This document shows, piece by piece, positions 50,762 to 60,308 of a DNA stretch of 64,000 nucleotides; position 1 is the first letter of the stretch, and every line of letters begins with the position of its first letter. The stretch spans positions 248,001 through 312,000 of the forward strand of contig NZ_JAHYSS010000005.1 in NCBI RefSeq assembly GCF_019802255.1. The letters run 5' to 3'. Made by a program: the position numbers and the translations under genes. Source of the stretch: Pedobacter polysacchareus. GTDB lineage: Bacteria; Bacteroidota; Bacteroidia; Sphingobacteriales; Sphingobacteriaceae. The notes under the pieces are model-generated. The model ran no database searches and was not told the origin of the DNA. It saw only the letters and a list, made by a program, of their open reading frames with translations.

Positions 50762-52054
50762 ATGCTAGATTCGCGTACTAAAATTGGTATTATCGGCCTC
50801 GGATATGTGGGGCTTCCCTTGGCAGTGGAATTCGCTAAGAAATATAAAGTATTGGGTTTCGATATAAATGAGGAGCGTATTTCCGAACTCAAGTCCGGAT
50901 ATGATCATACCCTTGAAATAGATACTGATTTAATGCATCAGGTGCTCACTAGTACCTGTACTTCTGAAAAGGGATTATTCTGTACGAATGACGCTGAATT
51001 GCTAAAAACCTGCAGCATCTTTATTGTTACCGTACCTACACCGGTAGATAAGAATAATCGCCCTAATCTGATGCCTTTAATTAATGCAAGCATCACTGTT
51101 GGTGGCGTTCTTAAAGCAGGAGATATCGTCATTTATGAATCAACAGTTTATCCCGGCGTTACAGAAGATGAATGTGTACCGGTGCTGGCTAAAATCTCTG
51201 GCCTTAAGTTTAACATTGATTTTTATGCAGGTTACTCTCCAGAAAGGATTAACCCTGGTGATAAAAAGCATACTGTAGCAAATATTCTTAAAATAACTTC
51301 AGGTTCCACCCCTGAGATTGCAGAGATAGTGGACCAATTGTATAAATCGATCATTACAGCAGGTACTCATAAAGCTTCCTGTATTAAAGTTGCTGAAGCG
51401 GCTAAAATTATTGAAAATGCACAGCGGGATATTAATATTGCCTTTGTGAATGAATTGGCTATGATTTTTAATCGTTTAGGCATTAACACAAATGAAGTAT
51501 TAGATGCTGCCAGCACCAAATGGAACTTTTTAAATTTCAGACCAGGTCTTGTTGGGGGGCATTGCATTGGCGTAGATCCTTATTACCTGGCGCAGAAAGC
51601 CCAGGAAGCAGGATATCATCCAGAAATTATCCTGGCTGGAAGAAGGGTGAATGATGGTATGGGCGCCTACGTAGCCGATCAGCTGGTGAAACAAATGATT
51701 CAAAAAGATACTCATATTGTTGGTGCAAAAGTGCTGGTATTGGGCTTCACATTTAAAGAAAACTGTCCGGATGTAAGAAATACTAAAGTTATTGACATCA
51801 TCAACAGGTTAAAAGAATACAATGTTGAAGTAACTGTTCATGATCCATGGGCCAATGTGGTGCATGCAAAAAATGAATATGGTATTATATGTGAAAACGG
51901 GGAGTCTAAAACCCGAAAATACGATGGGATACTAGTTGCTGTTGCCCATCAGGAGTTTAAAAGTATTGAGTTGGGCAGATTATGTAAAAAGAATACAGTG
52001 GTGTATGATATTAAATCATTGCTCCCTAATGCATCAGTTGATTTCCGATTATAA
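50762..52054 (+). CDS. Nucleotide-sugar dehydrogenase (UDP-HexNAc 6-dehydrogenase type)
   Basis: A 430-residue enzyme of the UDP-glucose/GDP-mannose dehydrogenase family. The NAD-binding loop is IIGLGYVGLPLAVEFAKKY (9-27). The catalytic Cys268 is in GGHCIGVDPYYL, and the C-terminal domain has LGFTFKENCPDVRNTKV and VHDPWA. The GVDPYYLAQKAQEAGYHPEIILAGRRVNDGM segment is closest to the WbpA/TviB/WbpO group that oxidises UDP-N-acetylhexosamines to uronic acids. It likely makes the uronic-acid donor for the glycan and is the first gene of the cluster. Confidence 0.92.
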   Translation: MLDSRTKIGIIGLGYVGLPLAVEFAKKYKVLGFDINEERISELKSGYDHTLEIDTDLMHQVLTSTCTSEKGLFCTNDAELLKTCSIFIVTVPTPVDKNNRPNLMPLINASITVGGVLKAGDIVIYESTVYPGVTEDECVPVLAKISGLKFNIDFYAGYSPERINPGDKKHTVANILKITSGSTPEIAEIVDQLYKSIITAGTHKASCIKVAEAAKIIENAQRDINIAFVNELAMIFNRLGINTNEVLDAASTKWNFLNFRPGLVGGHCIGVDPYYLAQKAQEAGYHPEIILAGRRVNDGMGAYVADQLVKQMIQKDTHIVGAKVLVLGFTFKENCPDVRNTKVIDIINRLKEYNVEVTVHDPWANVVHAKNEYGIICENGESKTRKYDGILVAVAHQEFKSIELGRLCKKNTVVYDIKSLLPNASVDFRL

Positions 52055-52059
52055 AGGTG

Positions 52060-53508
52060 ATGGATCTACAGGGGAAAACAGTCTATGGTGTTCTTTGGTC
52101 CGTCGGACAGGAGTTAAGCTCAAAATTTATTGGCTTCTTTATTACTGTAATCCTGGCCAGAATCCTTTCTCCTGCAGAATTTGGTTTGATCGCGATGCTC
52201 TCTATTTTTATCGTAATAGGTAACGCCCTATTGGATGGTGGACTAACTTCCTCCTTAATTAGAACAACAGAAGTCACGCAAAAGGATTGTTCTACAGTCT
52301 TTTATTTTAACCTGATTGGCAGTGTATTGGTGTATGGTATTTTGTTTTTGTCCGCTCCTTTCATCGCCAGATTTTATGAACAGCCAGTGCTCAGTAATGT
52401 CGTTCGGGTATACGGAATCTCATTAATCATAAATGCCTTTTTTGGAATTCAGCAAACCCTGCTGGTGAAGGAGATGAAGTTCAAAACAATGACCATGATT
52501 CAGATCCCAGCAGTAGTAGGTGGTGGGATAGTCGGCGTTTTTTTAGCGAAAATGGGATATGGAGCTTGGAGTTTAGTGTGGATGAGTCTGGTTACTTCAT
52601 TGATATCTACCATACTCCATTGGTATTGTTCTCCCTGGCGACCAGTGCTGATATTTGATGCGGCCAGTTTTAAAAGCCATTTTCACTATGGCTATAAACT
52701 TACTTTATCTAGCATGATTGATAAGTTGTATCAGAATATCTATACCATCATTATAGGTAAATTCTATGTGCCGGCCCAATTGGGGTTTTATTCAAGAGCC
52801 GATTCTATTAGTCAGCTGCCAATCGGTATCATCTCATCGGCCGTTAATAAAGTCACTTTTCCAATGTTTGTCAATATATCACACGACAATGAGCAGTTGG
52901 TATATGTGTATCGAAAAGTAATGCTGCAGGTGTTATTTTGGATGGCACCGACTTTAATTGCACTCTGTGTGGTGGCTGAGCCTCTATTTCGATTCATGCT
53001 GACTGATAAATGGCTTCCGGCCGTCCCATATTTTCAGATTTTATGCGTCGCAGGAATCACTTATCCAATTCATGCTTACAACTTAAATATTTTAAAGGTA
53101 AAAGGTCAGACTCATCTTTTTTTGAGACTGGAGATGATAAAAAAAGTGCTTTGTGTAATTGGTATTCTCTGCGTATTTCCTTTTGGAATTTATGGCTTGC
53201 TTTATTTTCAATTGTTTTTTAGCTTTTTCGGCTTGTACATCAATTCAATCTATACAGTCAGGTTTATCAACTATCCTTTTGTAAAGCAAATAGGAGATAT
53301 TCTACCCACTTTATTCATTTCCGGGCTTGTCGGCATCACTTGCTTTTTTTTCGATAAGCTCCTTGTTGCTGCAAATTTTAATGATCTATTCAGAATTATT
53401 GTTTTAGGCCTCACTTATTTTGTGGGTTACTTTGCGGCGAGCTACCTCTTTAAATTATCTGCAATTATTGATTTTAAACAACTTGTCTTAAAAAGATTAT
53501 ATCAGTAA
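52060..53508 (+). CDS. Wzx-type polysaccharide flippase (MOP superfamily)
   Basis: The ATG at 52060 is chosen over a GTG at 52057; 482 residues, 5 bases after the dehydrogenase gene. It has about 12-14 hydrophobic segments and the WzxC/TuaB opening GVLWSVGQELSSKFIGFFITVILARILSPAEFGLIAM with DGGLTSSLIRT and a KDCSTVFYFNLIGS loop. It would move lipid-linked repeat units across the inner membrane for polymerisation by the Wzy-like protein at 56233. Confidence 0.9.
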   Translation: MDLQGKTVYGVLWSVGQELSSKFIGFFITVILARILSPAEFGLIAMLSIFIVIGNALLDGGLTSSLIRTTEVTQKDCSTVFYFNLIGSVLVYGILFLSAPFIARFYEQPVLSNVVRVYGISLIINAFFGIQQTLLVKEMKFKTMTMIQIPAVVGGGIVGVFLAKMGYGAWSLVWMSLVTSLISTILHWYCSPWRPVLIFDAASFKSHFHYGYKLTLSSMIDKLYQNIYTIIIGKFYVPAQLGFYSRADSISQLPIGIISSAVNKVTFPMFVNISHDNEQLVYVYRKVMLQVLFWMAPTLIALCVVAEPLFRFMLTDKWLPAVPYFQILCVAGITYPIHAYNLNILKVKGQTHLFLRLEMIKKVLCVIGILCVFPFGIYGLLYFQLFFSFFGLYINSIYTVRFINYPFVKQIGDILPTLFISGLVGITCFFFDKLLVAANFNDLFRIIVLGLTYFVGYFAASYLFKLSAIIDFKQLVLKRLYQ

Positions 53509-53572
53509 AAAAGATCCTTAACCGAAGCCTTCGAAAGGAAAATTAATGAATTGTTGGAATTAATCACAAAAC

Positions 53573-54442
53573 ATGGAAACAAATGATCAAGAAGTTATGG
53601 TTAGCGTGAGCTGCCTAACCTACAATCATGAGCAGTATATTGCTCAAGCAATTGAAGGGTTTCTAATGCAAAAAACAAAATTCAAATTTGAAGTTCTGGT
53701 CGGTGAGGATTGCTCAACTGATGGAACCAGGAAAATCGTTGAATTTTATCAGAAAAACTATCCTGAAATCATTAAAATGGTCACTTCTGAAAAGAATGTA
53801 GGATTAAAAGATAATTTCAACCGAATCGTTAAACAGGCCAAAGGAAAATACATGGCGATGTGTGAAGGTGATGACTTCTGGACGGATCCTTATAAACTTC
53901 AAAAACAAATTGACTTCCTGGAGAATAATCCGGACTATATTATCTGCTGTCATTATTCAAAAATTATTGACCAGCATGGTGAAACACTTTATGTACATCC
54001 AAATCCTGTAAGTCTGGAATTTGGTTATGAGGACATTTTACAAGGAAACAAAGATGAAACCTTTACCGCTACATTGATCTATAGAACCAGCCTGGATGTA
54101 ACCCATATGGGGAATCAGGACTGGTACCTTAAATGCCATGCACCAGATAAGTTCTTGAAATTATACGCTACAGCAGTTACCGGAAAGAAAATTTATGTGA
54201 TGCCGGAAGTGATGAGCTGCTATAGGAAACATGTTGGCGGGGTTTGGAGCATGGTAGATCCCCAGGTCATTAGAGGCAGAATGCTCAGCGACTTTAATGT
54301 GATCATAAAAAACTTTAAATATCCTACCTCATTAAAATGGAAACTGCTGAAAGTCTATTCTAAAAACTATCTGCGCCATGACATCAGGCATTTACAGCTG
54401 AACAACGCGATCAGCACCATCAAGTACCTCTTACTTTACTAA
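53573..54442 (+). CDS. Glycosyltransferase family 2
   Basis: A 289-residue GT-A enzyme. It opens with SVSCLTYNHEQYIAQAIEGFLMQ, then VLVGEDCSTDGT, and the metal-binding motif CEGDDFWTDP (Asp100/Asp101). This is a common type in Bacteroidota surface-glycan loci, where members add one sugar of the repeat unit on the cytoplasmic face. Donor and acceptor cannot be read from the sequence. Confidence 0.92.
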   Translation: METNDQEVMVSVSCLTYNHEQYIAQAIEGFLMQKTKFKFEVLVGEDCSTDGTRKIVEFYQKNYPEIIKMVTSEKNVGLKDNFNRIVKQAKGKYMAMCEGDDFWTDPYKLQKQIDFLENNPDYIICCHYSKIIDQHGETLYVHPNPVSLEFGYEDILQGNKDETFTATLIYRTSLDVTHMGNQDWYLKCHAPDKFLKLYATAVTGKKIYVMPEVMSCYRKHVGGVWSMVDPQVIRGRMLSDFNVIIKNFKYPTSLKWKLLKVYSKNYLRHDIRHLQLNNAISTIKYLLLY

Positions 54443-54503
54443 GTAAAGATTAAAACTATACTGGATCTCAAACACTAGTCCTACCATTAATAATCGTTAT
54501 TAG

Positions 54504-55601
54504 ATGAAAAAACTAAAACTTTTTTTTGTAATTAATTCTCTGACTGCAGGTGGTGCAGAACGTGTGGTGACCAATCTGGCCAATTATTTTAATCAGGAAG
54601 GCTTTCCCGTGACCATGGTTTGTCTTAACTATAAAGAGCCTGTGTATACGGTAGATGAAGGGGTGAAGCTGGTATATCTCACGAATAGGGCCAACAGAGA
54701 TCATTTGTTTTATCGCTTTTGGTTCGCAATGATGACTTTCTTTAAATTACTGCGACTATTGCTGAAGGAGAAACCTCGTTGTGTCATCTCCTTTATGACC
54801 TCAGCTAACCTATGGGCAGGTTTAACCTGCAGCTTAACAGGTACTCCATTTATCGTTTCTGAGCGCACTACACCAGACAATACCATTAATAAGTTTAATT
54901 TTTTATTGAAATGGATTTATTCTCTGATCTATAGCAAATCTAAAGCAATCGTAATACCTGCAAAAGCCATGGAGGACTGTTTGAAGAAAAATAAGTCTTT
55001 TCAAAAACTGAATAATTTTTATCTGATTAAAAACTATGTCAATGTTTTTCAGCTGCCAGGTCTGGAGCAGGTTCATTATAAAAAGTTTATCCTTGGAGTT
55101 GGTCGTCTTTCTTATGAAAAGGGCTTTGACCAGTTAATAGAGGCCTACAGTAAAATCCATACGCCAGAAATCGACCTGGTTATCGCAGGCGACGGAGATG
55201 ATCGTGAGCTCCTGATGGAGAAAATTAAAAGTCTTGGTCTATCGAATCAGGTGCGGTTGATCGGTTCTAAAGAGAATTTACAAGACTATTATCAGCAAGC
55301 AGAATTATTTGTACTTCCCTCCAGAAATGAAGGTTATCCGAATGCCTTAATTGAGGCGATGAGCATGGGTTGCCCAAGCATCGCCATGGACTGTGAATTT
55401 GGGCCTGCTGAAATCATTGAAAACAGGAAAAATGGCATCCTGGTAGAAGATAAAAATATAAATATGCTGGCAGCCTCCATGTCAGAAGTTTTAAATGATG
55501 CTGTATTTAAAAAAAGGCTATCCAAAGGCGGAAAGTTAATTGGTAAAACAAACTCTCAAAAAGCCATTACCTCAAAATGGCAGGACTTAATATTGAGCTA
55601 A
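54504..55601 (+). CDS. Glycosyltransferase family 4 (first of three)
   Basis: A 365-residue GT-B enzyme. The N-terminal glycine loop is NSLTAGGAERVVTNLANYF; the C-terminal donor half has ILGVGRLSYEKGFDQLIEAY and the E-x7-E motif NEGYPNALIEAMSMGCP. Retaining GT4 enzymes add sugars from nucleotide donors. It ends 19 bases before the sugar-transferase gene. Confidence 0.92.
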   Translation: MKKLKLFFVINSLTAGGAERVVTNLANYFNQEGFPVTMVCLNYKEPVYTVDEGVKLVYLTNRANRDHLFYRFWFAMMTFFKLLRLLLKEKPRCVISFMTSANLWAGLTCSLTGTPFIVSERTTPDNTINKFNFLLKWIYSLIYSKSKAIVIPAKAMEDCLKKNKSFQKLNNFYLIKNYVNVFQLPGLEQVHYKKFILGVGRLSYEKGFDQLIEAYSKIHTPEIDLVIAGDGDDRELLMEKIKSLGLSNQVRLIGSKENLQDYYQQAELFVLPSRNEGYPNALIEAMSMGCPSIAMDCEFGPAEIIENRKNGILVEDKNINMLAASMSEVLNDAVFKKRLSKGGKLIGKTNSQKAITSKWQDLILS

Positions 55602-55620
55602 ACATTTAATCCATCTGGTT

Positions 55621-56217
55621 ATGTACGTTAAAAGAGTATTTGATGTTACAATTTCCTTATTAGGGGTTTTATTTCTCCTGATACCTTTTGTGATTGTGGC
55701 CGTTTTAATTGTCGCAGATTCCAAAGGCGGTGTTTTTTATAGGCAAACTCGAGTAGGCAGGGATAAGGTCAATTTTGAGCTGTTGAAGTTTAGAACGATG
55801 TATACCAATTCCGATAAGCTTGGTTTACTAACCGTTGGTGCCCACGACAAACGAATCACGAAATTTGGATATTGGTTACGAAAGTATAAAATTGATGAAT
55901 TGCCCCAATTACTGAACGTTTTGAAAGGCGACATGAGTTTTGTAGGGCCAAGACCGGAGGTGATTAAATATGTTGAGCTGTATGATTTACAGCAAGTAAG
56001 AGTGCTTTCTGTTAAGCCTGGGATTACCGATTGGGCCTCCATCGAATTCTCGGAAGAAAATGAGCTGCTGGCTAAATCTGCCGATCCGGAAAGCTTCTAT
56101 ATCAATGAGATCATTCCTTCTAAAATTGTCCAGAATCTAAAATATATCAATAAACATGATATCTGGGTCGACTTGACCATCATATTCCTGACGTTGAAAA
56201 AAATAATGATCAGGTAA
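55621..56217 (+). CDS. Initiating sugar-phosphate transferase (bacterial sugar transferase, PglC/WcaJ type)
   Basis: A 198-residue monotopic enzyme. The N-terminal hydrophobic segment (about 8-32) is followed by the core GGVFYRQTRVGRDKVNFELLKFRTM, the catalytic Asp-Glu dyad in KIDELPQLLNVLKGDMSFVGPRPE, and GITDWASIEF. It moves a sugar-1-phosphate from a UDP-sugar to undecaprenyl phosphate, starting each repeat unit. It is the short form, without the multi-pass N-terminal domain of full WbaP/WcaJ. Confidence 0.93.
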   Translation: MYVKRVFDVTISLLGVLFLLIPFVIVAVLIVADSKGGVFYRQTRVGRDKVNFELLKFRTMYTNSDKLGLLTVGAHDKRITKFGYWLRKYKIDELPQLLNVLKGDMSFVGPRPEVIKYVELYDLQQVRVLSVKPGITDWASIEFSEENELLAKSADPESFYINEIIPSKIVQNLKYINKHDIWVDLTIIFLTLKKIMIR

Positions 56218-56232
56218 TCAAAAATAAAAGAT

Positions 56233-57477
56233 ATGTTACTTAAAAAGTTAATGATCACATTTTTTATGACATCGTATCTCTATACTTTGTCGTTCGGGAT
56301 TTTCATGACTCAAATTTTCAGAATTCCGGCACCACTTGTGTTATGCCTACCGCTGATCTTGTTTTTTAAAGAGGAAAAACTTCCCTTTCTATATGCGAAG
56401 GAAGCTATTCTGTTCTTCTCAGCACTGTTTTTTTATGATTTTATTGGAATGGCTGATCGTCTTGCTTTTTTTGCCAGTCTCATTGTGATTTCGTGCTGCA
56501 TGTTTTATTTCAATTTTTTCGTGGGCTATAACAGACGCAGGTTTAATATTTCCATGGCCATATTTTATGTGCTTCTTTTTTTCTCAGCGGTGATCATGGT
56601 CCTGAATCATTTTTTACCTGCGCGGATAGATCAATTGAGAAGTACATTGCTGAACGATACCATTATGCAAAGCCCTGCAGGCTTGGCGCTAACACAGTTT
56701 AACTATGGATATCAGCTGGCAGCTCTGGTCTCATTTATATTTGTTTTTACGCATGTGTTCCGATTAAACATACTCATCAAACTCCTCGCATTTATCATAT
56801 GTGTTACTTTCATTTATCTCGGAATGAACAGATCTGTTTTTGTCACCTTTTTAAGCTCTTCCTTTTTGTTTGTGGTTTTTTACTACCGGTATAAATCCAT
56901 TTTCATCATCAGCGCTGCAGTATTAATTGGTTTCGTTTCCTATGCATTTATCATCAAAGAAAACTTCGATGCCAAGAATAATATTATGGCTAAAAACGAG
57001 GGGAAGAATGCAAATTACTATAACCGGGTAGGGCTTTCAGAAGAGAATCTGAAGGTCTATGCGGATTACCCATTTGGATTGATCTTTTATGGTAAAAATT
57101 GGGGAGAGGTGACTTATAGGAGTACAATTTTTACAAATGGATTGACCTCTCATAATGCCTACCTGATGTTTTTCACCTATTTAGGGCCTTTTTTAGGATT
57201 GGGATTACTGATATTTCTTTACTACAATATCGGGAAAATATTCCTGGGGATACTACCCAAGATAAAGCTCAAGGAGAATGCCTTGTTAATTGGATTATGC
57301 TTTTCTTTTTTAGGCGTATCTATCAATGCGTTTTCTCATAATGGTTGGTTGGTAAGTGCAGATGGACCTACTTTATTTTTGTATTTCAGCATCCTGCATC
57401 TTGCTAAGATCCAGGCCTATCACAATACTCAGAAACCGGCTGAAATTGTAATTGATCATCAATATGTTAAAATATAA
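56233..57477 (+). CDS. Wzy-type O-antigen/EPS polymerase
   Basis: A 414-residue membrane protein with about 10 hydrophobic segments and a large outward loop (about 255-300, KNEGKNANYYNRVGLSEENLKVYADYPFGLIFYGKNWG) followed by NGLTSHNAYLMFFTYLGPFLGLG, the layout of Wzy_C / O-antigen ligase-like proteins. Wzy sequences vary greatly, so the call rests on topology and on the flippase and initiating transferase beside it. Its end overlaps the methyltransferase start by 14 bases. Confidence 0.8.
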   Translation: MLLKKLMITFFMTSYLYTLSFGIFMTQIFRIPAPLVLCLPLILFFKEEKLPFLYAKEAILFFSALFFYDFIGMADRLAFFASLIVISCCMFYFNFFVGYNRRRFNISMAIFYVLLFFSAVIMVLNHFLPARIDQLRSTLLNDTIMQSPAGLALTQFNYGYQLAALVSFIFVFTHVFRLNILIKLLAFIICVTFIYLGMNRSVFVTFLSSSFLFVVFYYRYKSIFIISAAVLIGFVSYAFIIKENFDAKNNIMAKNEGKNANYYNRVGLSEENLKVYADYPFGLIFYGKNWGEVTYRSTIFTNGLTSHNAYLMFFTYLGPFLGLGLLIFLYYNIGKIFLGILPKIKLKENALLIGLCFSFLGVSINAFSHNGWLVSADGPTLFLYFSILHLAKIQAYHNTQKPAEIVIDHQYVKI

Positions 57478-58165
57478 TACTGTAATCGTGGAAGATAAAA
57501 AACTCAAGGACATAGTAGACTGGGACGTTGTAAACTGGGCCAAGGCCCTGGATTATTGGGAGAAAAATGCAGACTTAAAAAACAAAGGGTATAATTGTCT
57601 GGAGCTGGGGACGGCTAATGGTGGGCTATCATTATGGCTGTCGCTCCATCAGAACAAGGTGCTTTGTACAGATCTATTGCCGCCAAAAGAAAAAGCAAGA
57701 AGTATTCACAAAAAATACAATTGTGATTCTAATATTGAATATGCGGCTATGGATGCCTTAAATATCCCTTTTGAAGGTCATTTCGATATTGTTGTGTTTA
57801 AATCAATTCTTGGCGGGATCAGCCAAAATGGGAAAGATGAAAACAAATTAAAAACCTTAAATGAAATATATAAAGCACTCAAGCCAGGGGGGAAGCTGCT
57901 GTTCGCGGAAAATTTGGAAGCTTCTCTATTTCACAAGATGCTAAGGAAGAAATACGGTACACCTGATTGGAACTATGTGCGATTGAGTGAAATAGGGGAG
58001 ATTTTTCAGTCCTATAAAAATGTATCCTTCACTACTGTAGGTTTTTTGGGCTGTCTGGGTAGAAATGAAAACCAAAGAAATATTCTCGGTCGGATAGACA
58101 ACCAAATTGAAAAGATGATTCCCCAAAAAATGCACTATATCATGATCGGTATCGCTTACAAATAG
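57464..58165 (+). CDS. Class I SAM-dependent methyltransferase
   Basis: The ATG at 57464 (MLKYNTVIVEDKKL) is preferred over a TTG at 57452; 233 residues. The SAM-binding motif I is CLELGTANGGLSLWLSL, with an acidic CTDLLPP at the end of strand 2, AAMDALNIPFEGHFDIVVFKSILGG around motif II, and the LKPGGKLLFAE post-motif. It probably methylates a sugar of the repeat unit. It overlaps the polymerase gene, so translational coupling is likely. Confidence 0.88.
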   Translation: MLKYNTVIVEDKKLKDIVDWDVVNWAKALDYWEKNADLKNKGYNCLELGTANGGLSLWLSLHQNKVLCTDLLPPKEKARSIHKKYNCDSNIEYAAMDALNIPFEGHFDIVVFKSILGGISQNGKDENKLKTLNEIYKALKPGGKLLFAENLEASLFHKMLRKKYGTPDWNYVRLSEIGEIFQSYKNVSFTTVGFLGCLGRNENQRNILGRIDNQIEKMIPQKMHYIMIGIAYK

Positions 58166-58181
58166 TAAATAATGTTTAATT

Positions 58182-59279
58182 ATGACTAAAATAGCACATA
58201 TTGTAGGAGATTTGGGAAGAGGCGGCGCAGAACGTTTTGTGGTTGATTTATGTAATGAACTCGCAGAGAAGAGTGAAAATGAGGTGTACTTAATCTCACT
58301 TTCTGACAATGATCCAGAAACTACTTTTGTGAACGAGATCTCTGATAAAGTAAACTACGCTTCATTTTATAAAACACCAGGATTTAGTATGGAAGTTCTT
58401 TTAGAATTGACCAACTGGCTGATCGCAGAGAAAATGAATGTCGTTCACTCTCATTTAAACTCCTTAGAATATTTGCTGCTTTATAGGCTTAAAAGAACAG
58501 AAACCAAGTTTTTTCACACCATACACTCTACAGCAGAGGCGGAATGCCCAGGGCGCTTCCTGAAATTCCTGAGGAAGAACCTCTATAAAAGAAATTTAAT
58601 CAGACCTATTGTAGTTTCCAAAGATGGAAGTGAGTCCTTCCGTAAATACTATAGACTGGAAAACGAAATCATTATTGAAAATGGTAGGCCCTTTCTAACC
58701 AGAACAGCTGAGTATTTAAGTTTGCAGAATAAATACAAAGGAGCGCCTAATACCTCCCTTCTTGTGCATGTTGGCCGGATCATTAAAGTAAAAAATCAAC
58801 GATTACTAATTGAAGCGGTACAGCAGTTTAACGCCGCAGAAGAACAGAAATGCAGGCTGCTAATTGTCGGCGATGTGCGCGATGAACCATTGTATCAAAA
58901 ACTGCTGGAGCTCACAGAAGGGGATCATTACATCGAATTTCTGGGAGGAAAAGATAACATCGTGGATTACCTGAGTATCGCTGATTTCTTTTGCTTATCA
59001 AGTTTTTATGAAGGGATGCCTATTTCCTTGATTGAAGCGCTGTCTGTGGGTTGTATCTCTATTTGCACCCCAGTAGGTGGTATTAAGAATATGATTGACC
59101 ATGAGGTTACAGGATTCTTAAGTAAGGACGAGGGAGTGGATAGTTATTATCAGGCCATCCGGGAAGCTGTATTTTATGCTGATCAACCCAAAATAAGAGA
59201 GAATAGTAAAAATATATTCAGGTCAACCTATCATATTAGCGCTTCAGAAAAAAAACATAGCCAGCTCTATAGTCTATAG
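58182..59279 (+). CDS. Glycosyltransferase family 4 (second of three)
   Basis: A 365-residue GT-B enzyme: DLGRGGAERFVVDLCNEL at the N-terminus, LLVHVGRIIKVKNQRLLIEAV at the start of the donor domain and SSFYEGMPISLIEALSVGCISICTPVGG as the E-x7-E region. It starts 16 bases after the methyltransferase stop. Linkage and donor are unknown. Confidence 0.91.
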   Translation: MTKIAHIVGDLGRGGAERFVVDLCNELAEKSENEVYLISLSDNDPETTFVNEISDKVNYASFYKTPGFSMEVLLELTNWLIAEKMNVVHSHLNSLEYLLLYRLKRTETKFFHTIHSTAEAECPGRFLKFLRKNLYKRNLIRPIVVSKDGSESFRKYYRLENEIIIENGRPFLTRTAEYLSLQNKYKGAPNTSLLVHVGRIIKVKNQRLLIEAVQQFNAAEEQKCRLLIVGDVRDEPLYQKLLELTEGDHYIEFLGGKDNIVDYLSIADFFCLSSFYEGMPISLIEALSVGCISICTPVGGIKNMIDHEVTGFLSKDEGVDSYYQAIREAVFYADQPKIRENSKNIFRSTYHISASEKKHSQLYSL

Positions 59280-59366
59280 TGCTGCATTCAATATAAATCC
59301 AACCATCAAATCATCTAATTTTTTATAGCTGGCGATTCCTTTGATTCCGGCTTTATCCTGATCATT

Positions 59367-60260
59367 ATGAATAACGTTATTGATAGATATTTTGGCGCCG
59401 ATAAATGGAATATAGGTATGATCAGGCAGTCTCAGCGAGATTTGGTGCTTAGGAAAGGTTTTAGCAGGAAAGTGTTATGGCTTAAGGAAGATAAGGCAGA
59501 TTATTCTGCAGATCCCTTTGTAGTCAATATCAAATCAAACCTTTATATCTATTATGAAGAGCTCAATTTTTGGAAAATAAAAGGTAAAATTTCCCAGATT
59601 AAGAACTTTGATTTTAGCTCTAAACAAAAGGTAACCGGGTTTTTGCCTAATGATATCCATTTTTCGTACCCTTATATTTTTGAAGACAAATCAGCATTTT
59701 ACTGTATCCCGGAAACTGCTGATATTGGAGAAGTTAGCCTTTATCAGGTAAATCCTGAAAATCCTACAGCCATCTTAAAGAAAAGGGTCTTGTTAAGCGA
59801 TGCGCGTTATGTAGACAGTTCTATTGTCCATTATGATGGTAAATACTGGTTATTTACAAACATTGATGGCAAGTTAAATGAATTGTATATCTATTATTCG
59901 GAACATTTAGATGGAGAATTTCTTCCTCATGCACAGAACCCGATTCCGGTAAACTTTAAAAATTGCAGGGGAGCAGGGAGTTTGTTCCTAGTTGATGATG
60001 TGCTGTATAGGCCAACGCAAAACCTGGAGATCCGATATGGTGGTTCCATTATCATCAATAAAATAACCGCGCTTACGTCCAGTACTTTTGAGTCTGAAGA
60101 GGACTTTGAATTGTATCCTGAAGCTCCTTACTTGTCGGGAATGCATAACATCAGCTTCGCCAAAGATTTTATCGTTGTAGATGGCAAAAGAAGAAGGCAT
60201 TCGCCAATCACTCCTGTACACCGCTTATTGAAAAAAATCTTCTATCAAAGATCATATTGA
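59367..60260 (+). CDS. Five-bladed beta-propeller-like protein (GINT1 N-terminal type)
   Basis: A 297-residue soluble protein whose order of motifs (NIGMIRQS, DKADYSADPFVVNIKSNLYIYYEELNF, HFSYPYIFEDKSAFYCIPET, YVDSSIVHYDGKYWLFTN, and GRMHNISF-like SGMHNISFAKDF) matches the propeller half found in plant glucosamine inositolphosphorylceramide transferase and in many bacterial surface-glycan loci. Similar folds occur in GH43/GH130 enzymes. It lacks the GT64 half of the plant enzyme. A role in glycan transfer or binding is inferred from the cluster. Confidence 0.65.
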   Translation: MNNVIDRYFGADKWNIGMIRQSQRDLVLRKGFSRKVLWLKEDKADYSADPFVVNIKSNLYIYYEELNFWKIKGKISQIKNFDFSSKQKVTGFLPNDIHFSYPYIFEDKSAFYCIPETADIGEVSLYQVNPENPTAILKKRVLLSDARYVDSSIVHYDGKYWLFTNIDGKLNELYIYYSEHLDGEFLPHAQNPIPVNFKNCRGAGSLFLVDDVLYRPTQNLEIRYGGSIIINKITALTSSTFESEEDFELYPEAPYLSGMHNISFAKDFIVVDGKRRRHSPITPVHRLLKKIFYQRSY

Positions 60261-60308
60261 TCCACTTAGCAAATATTAGAAAACAAGGGCTTTTAGTTAT
60301 TCGAACTT

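Noticed and set aside
50677..50892. Minus-strand 71-codon ORF over the start of the nucleotide-sugar dehydrogenase gene
   Set aside because: More than half is antisense to the dehydrogenase and no motif or signal sequence is seen.
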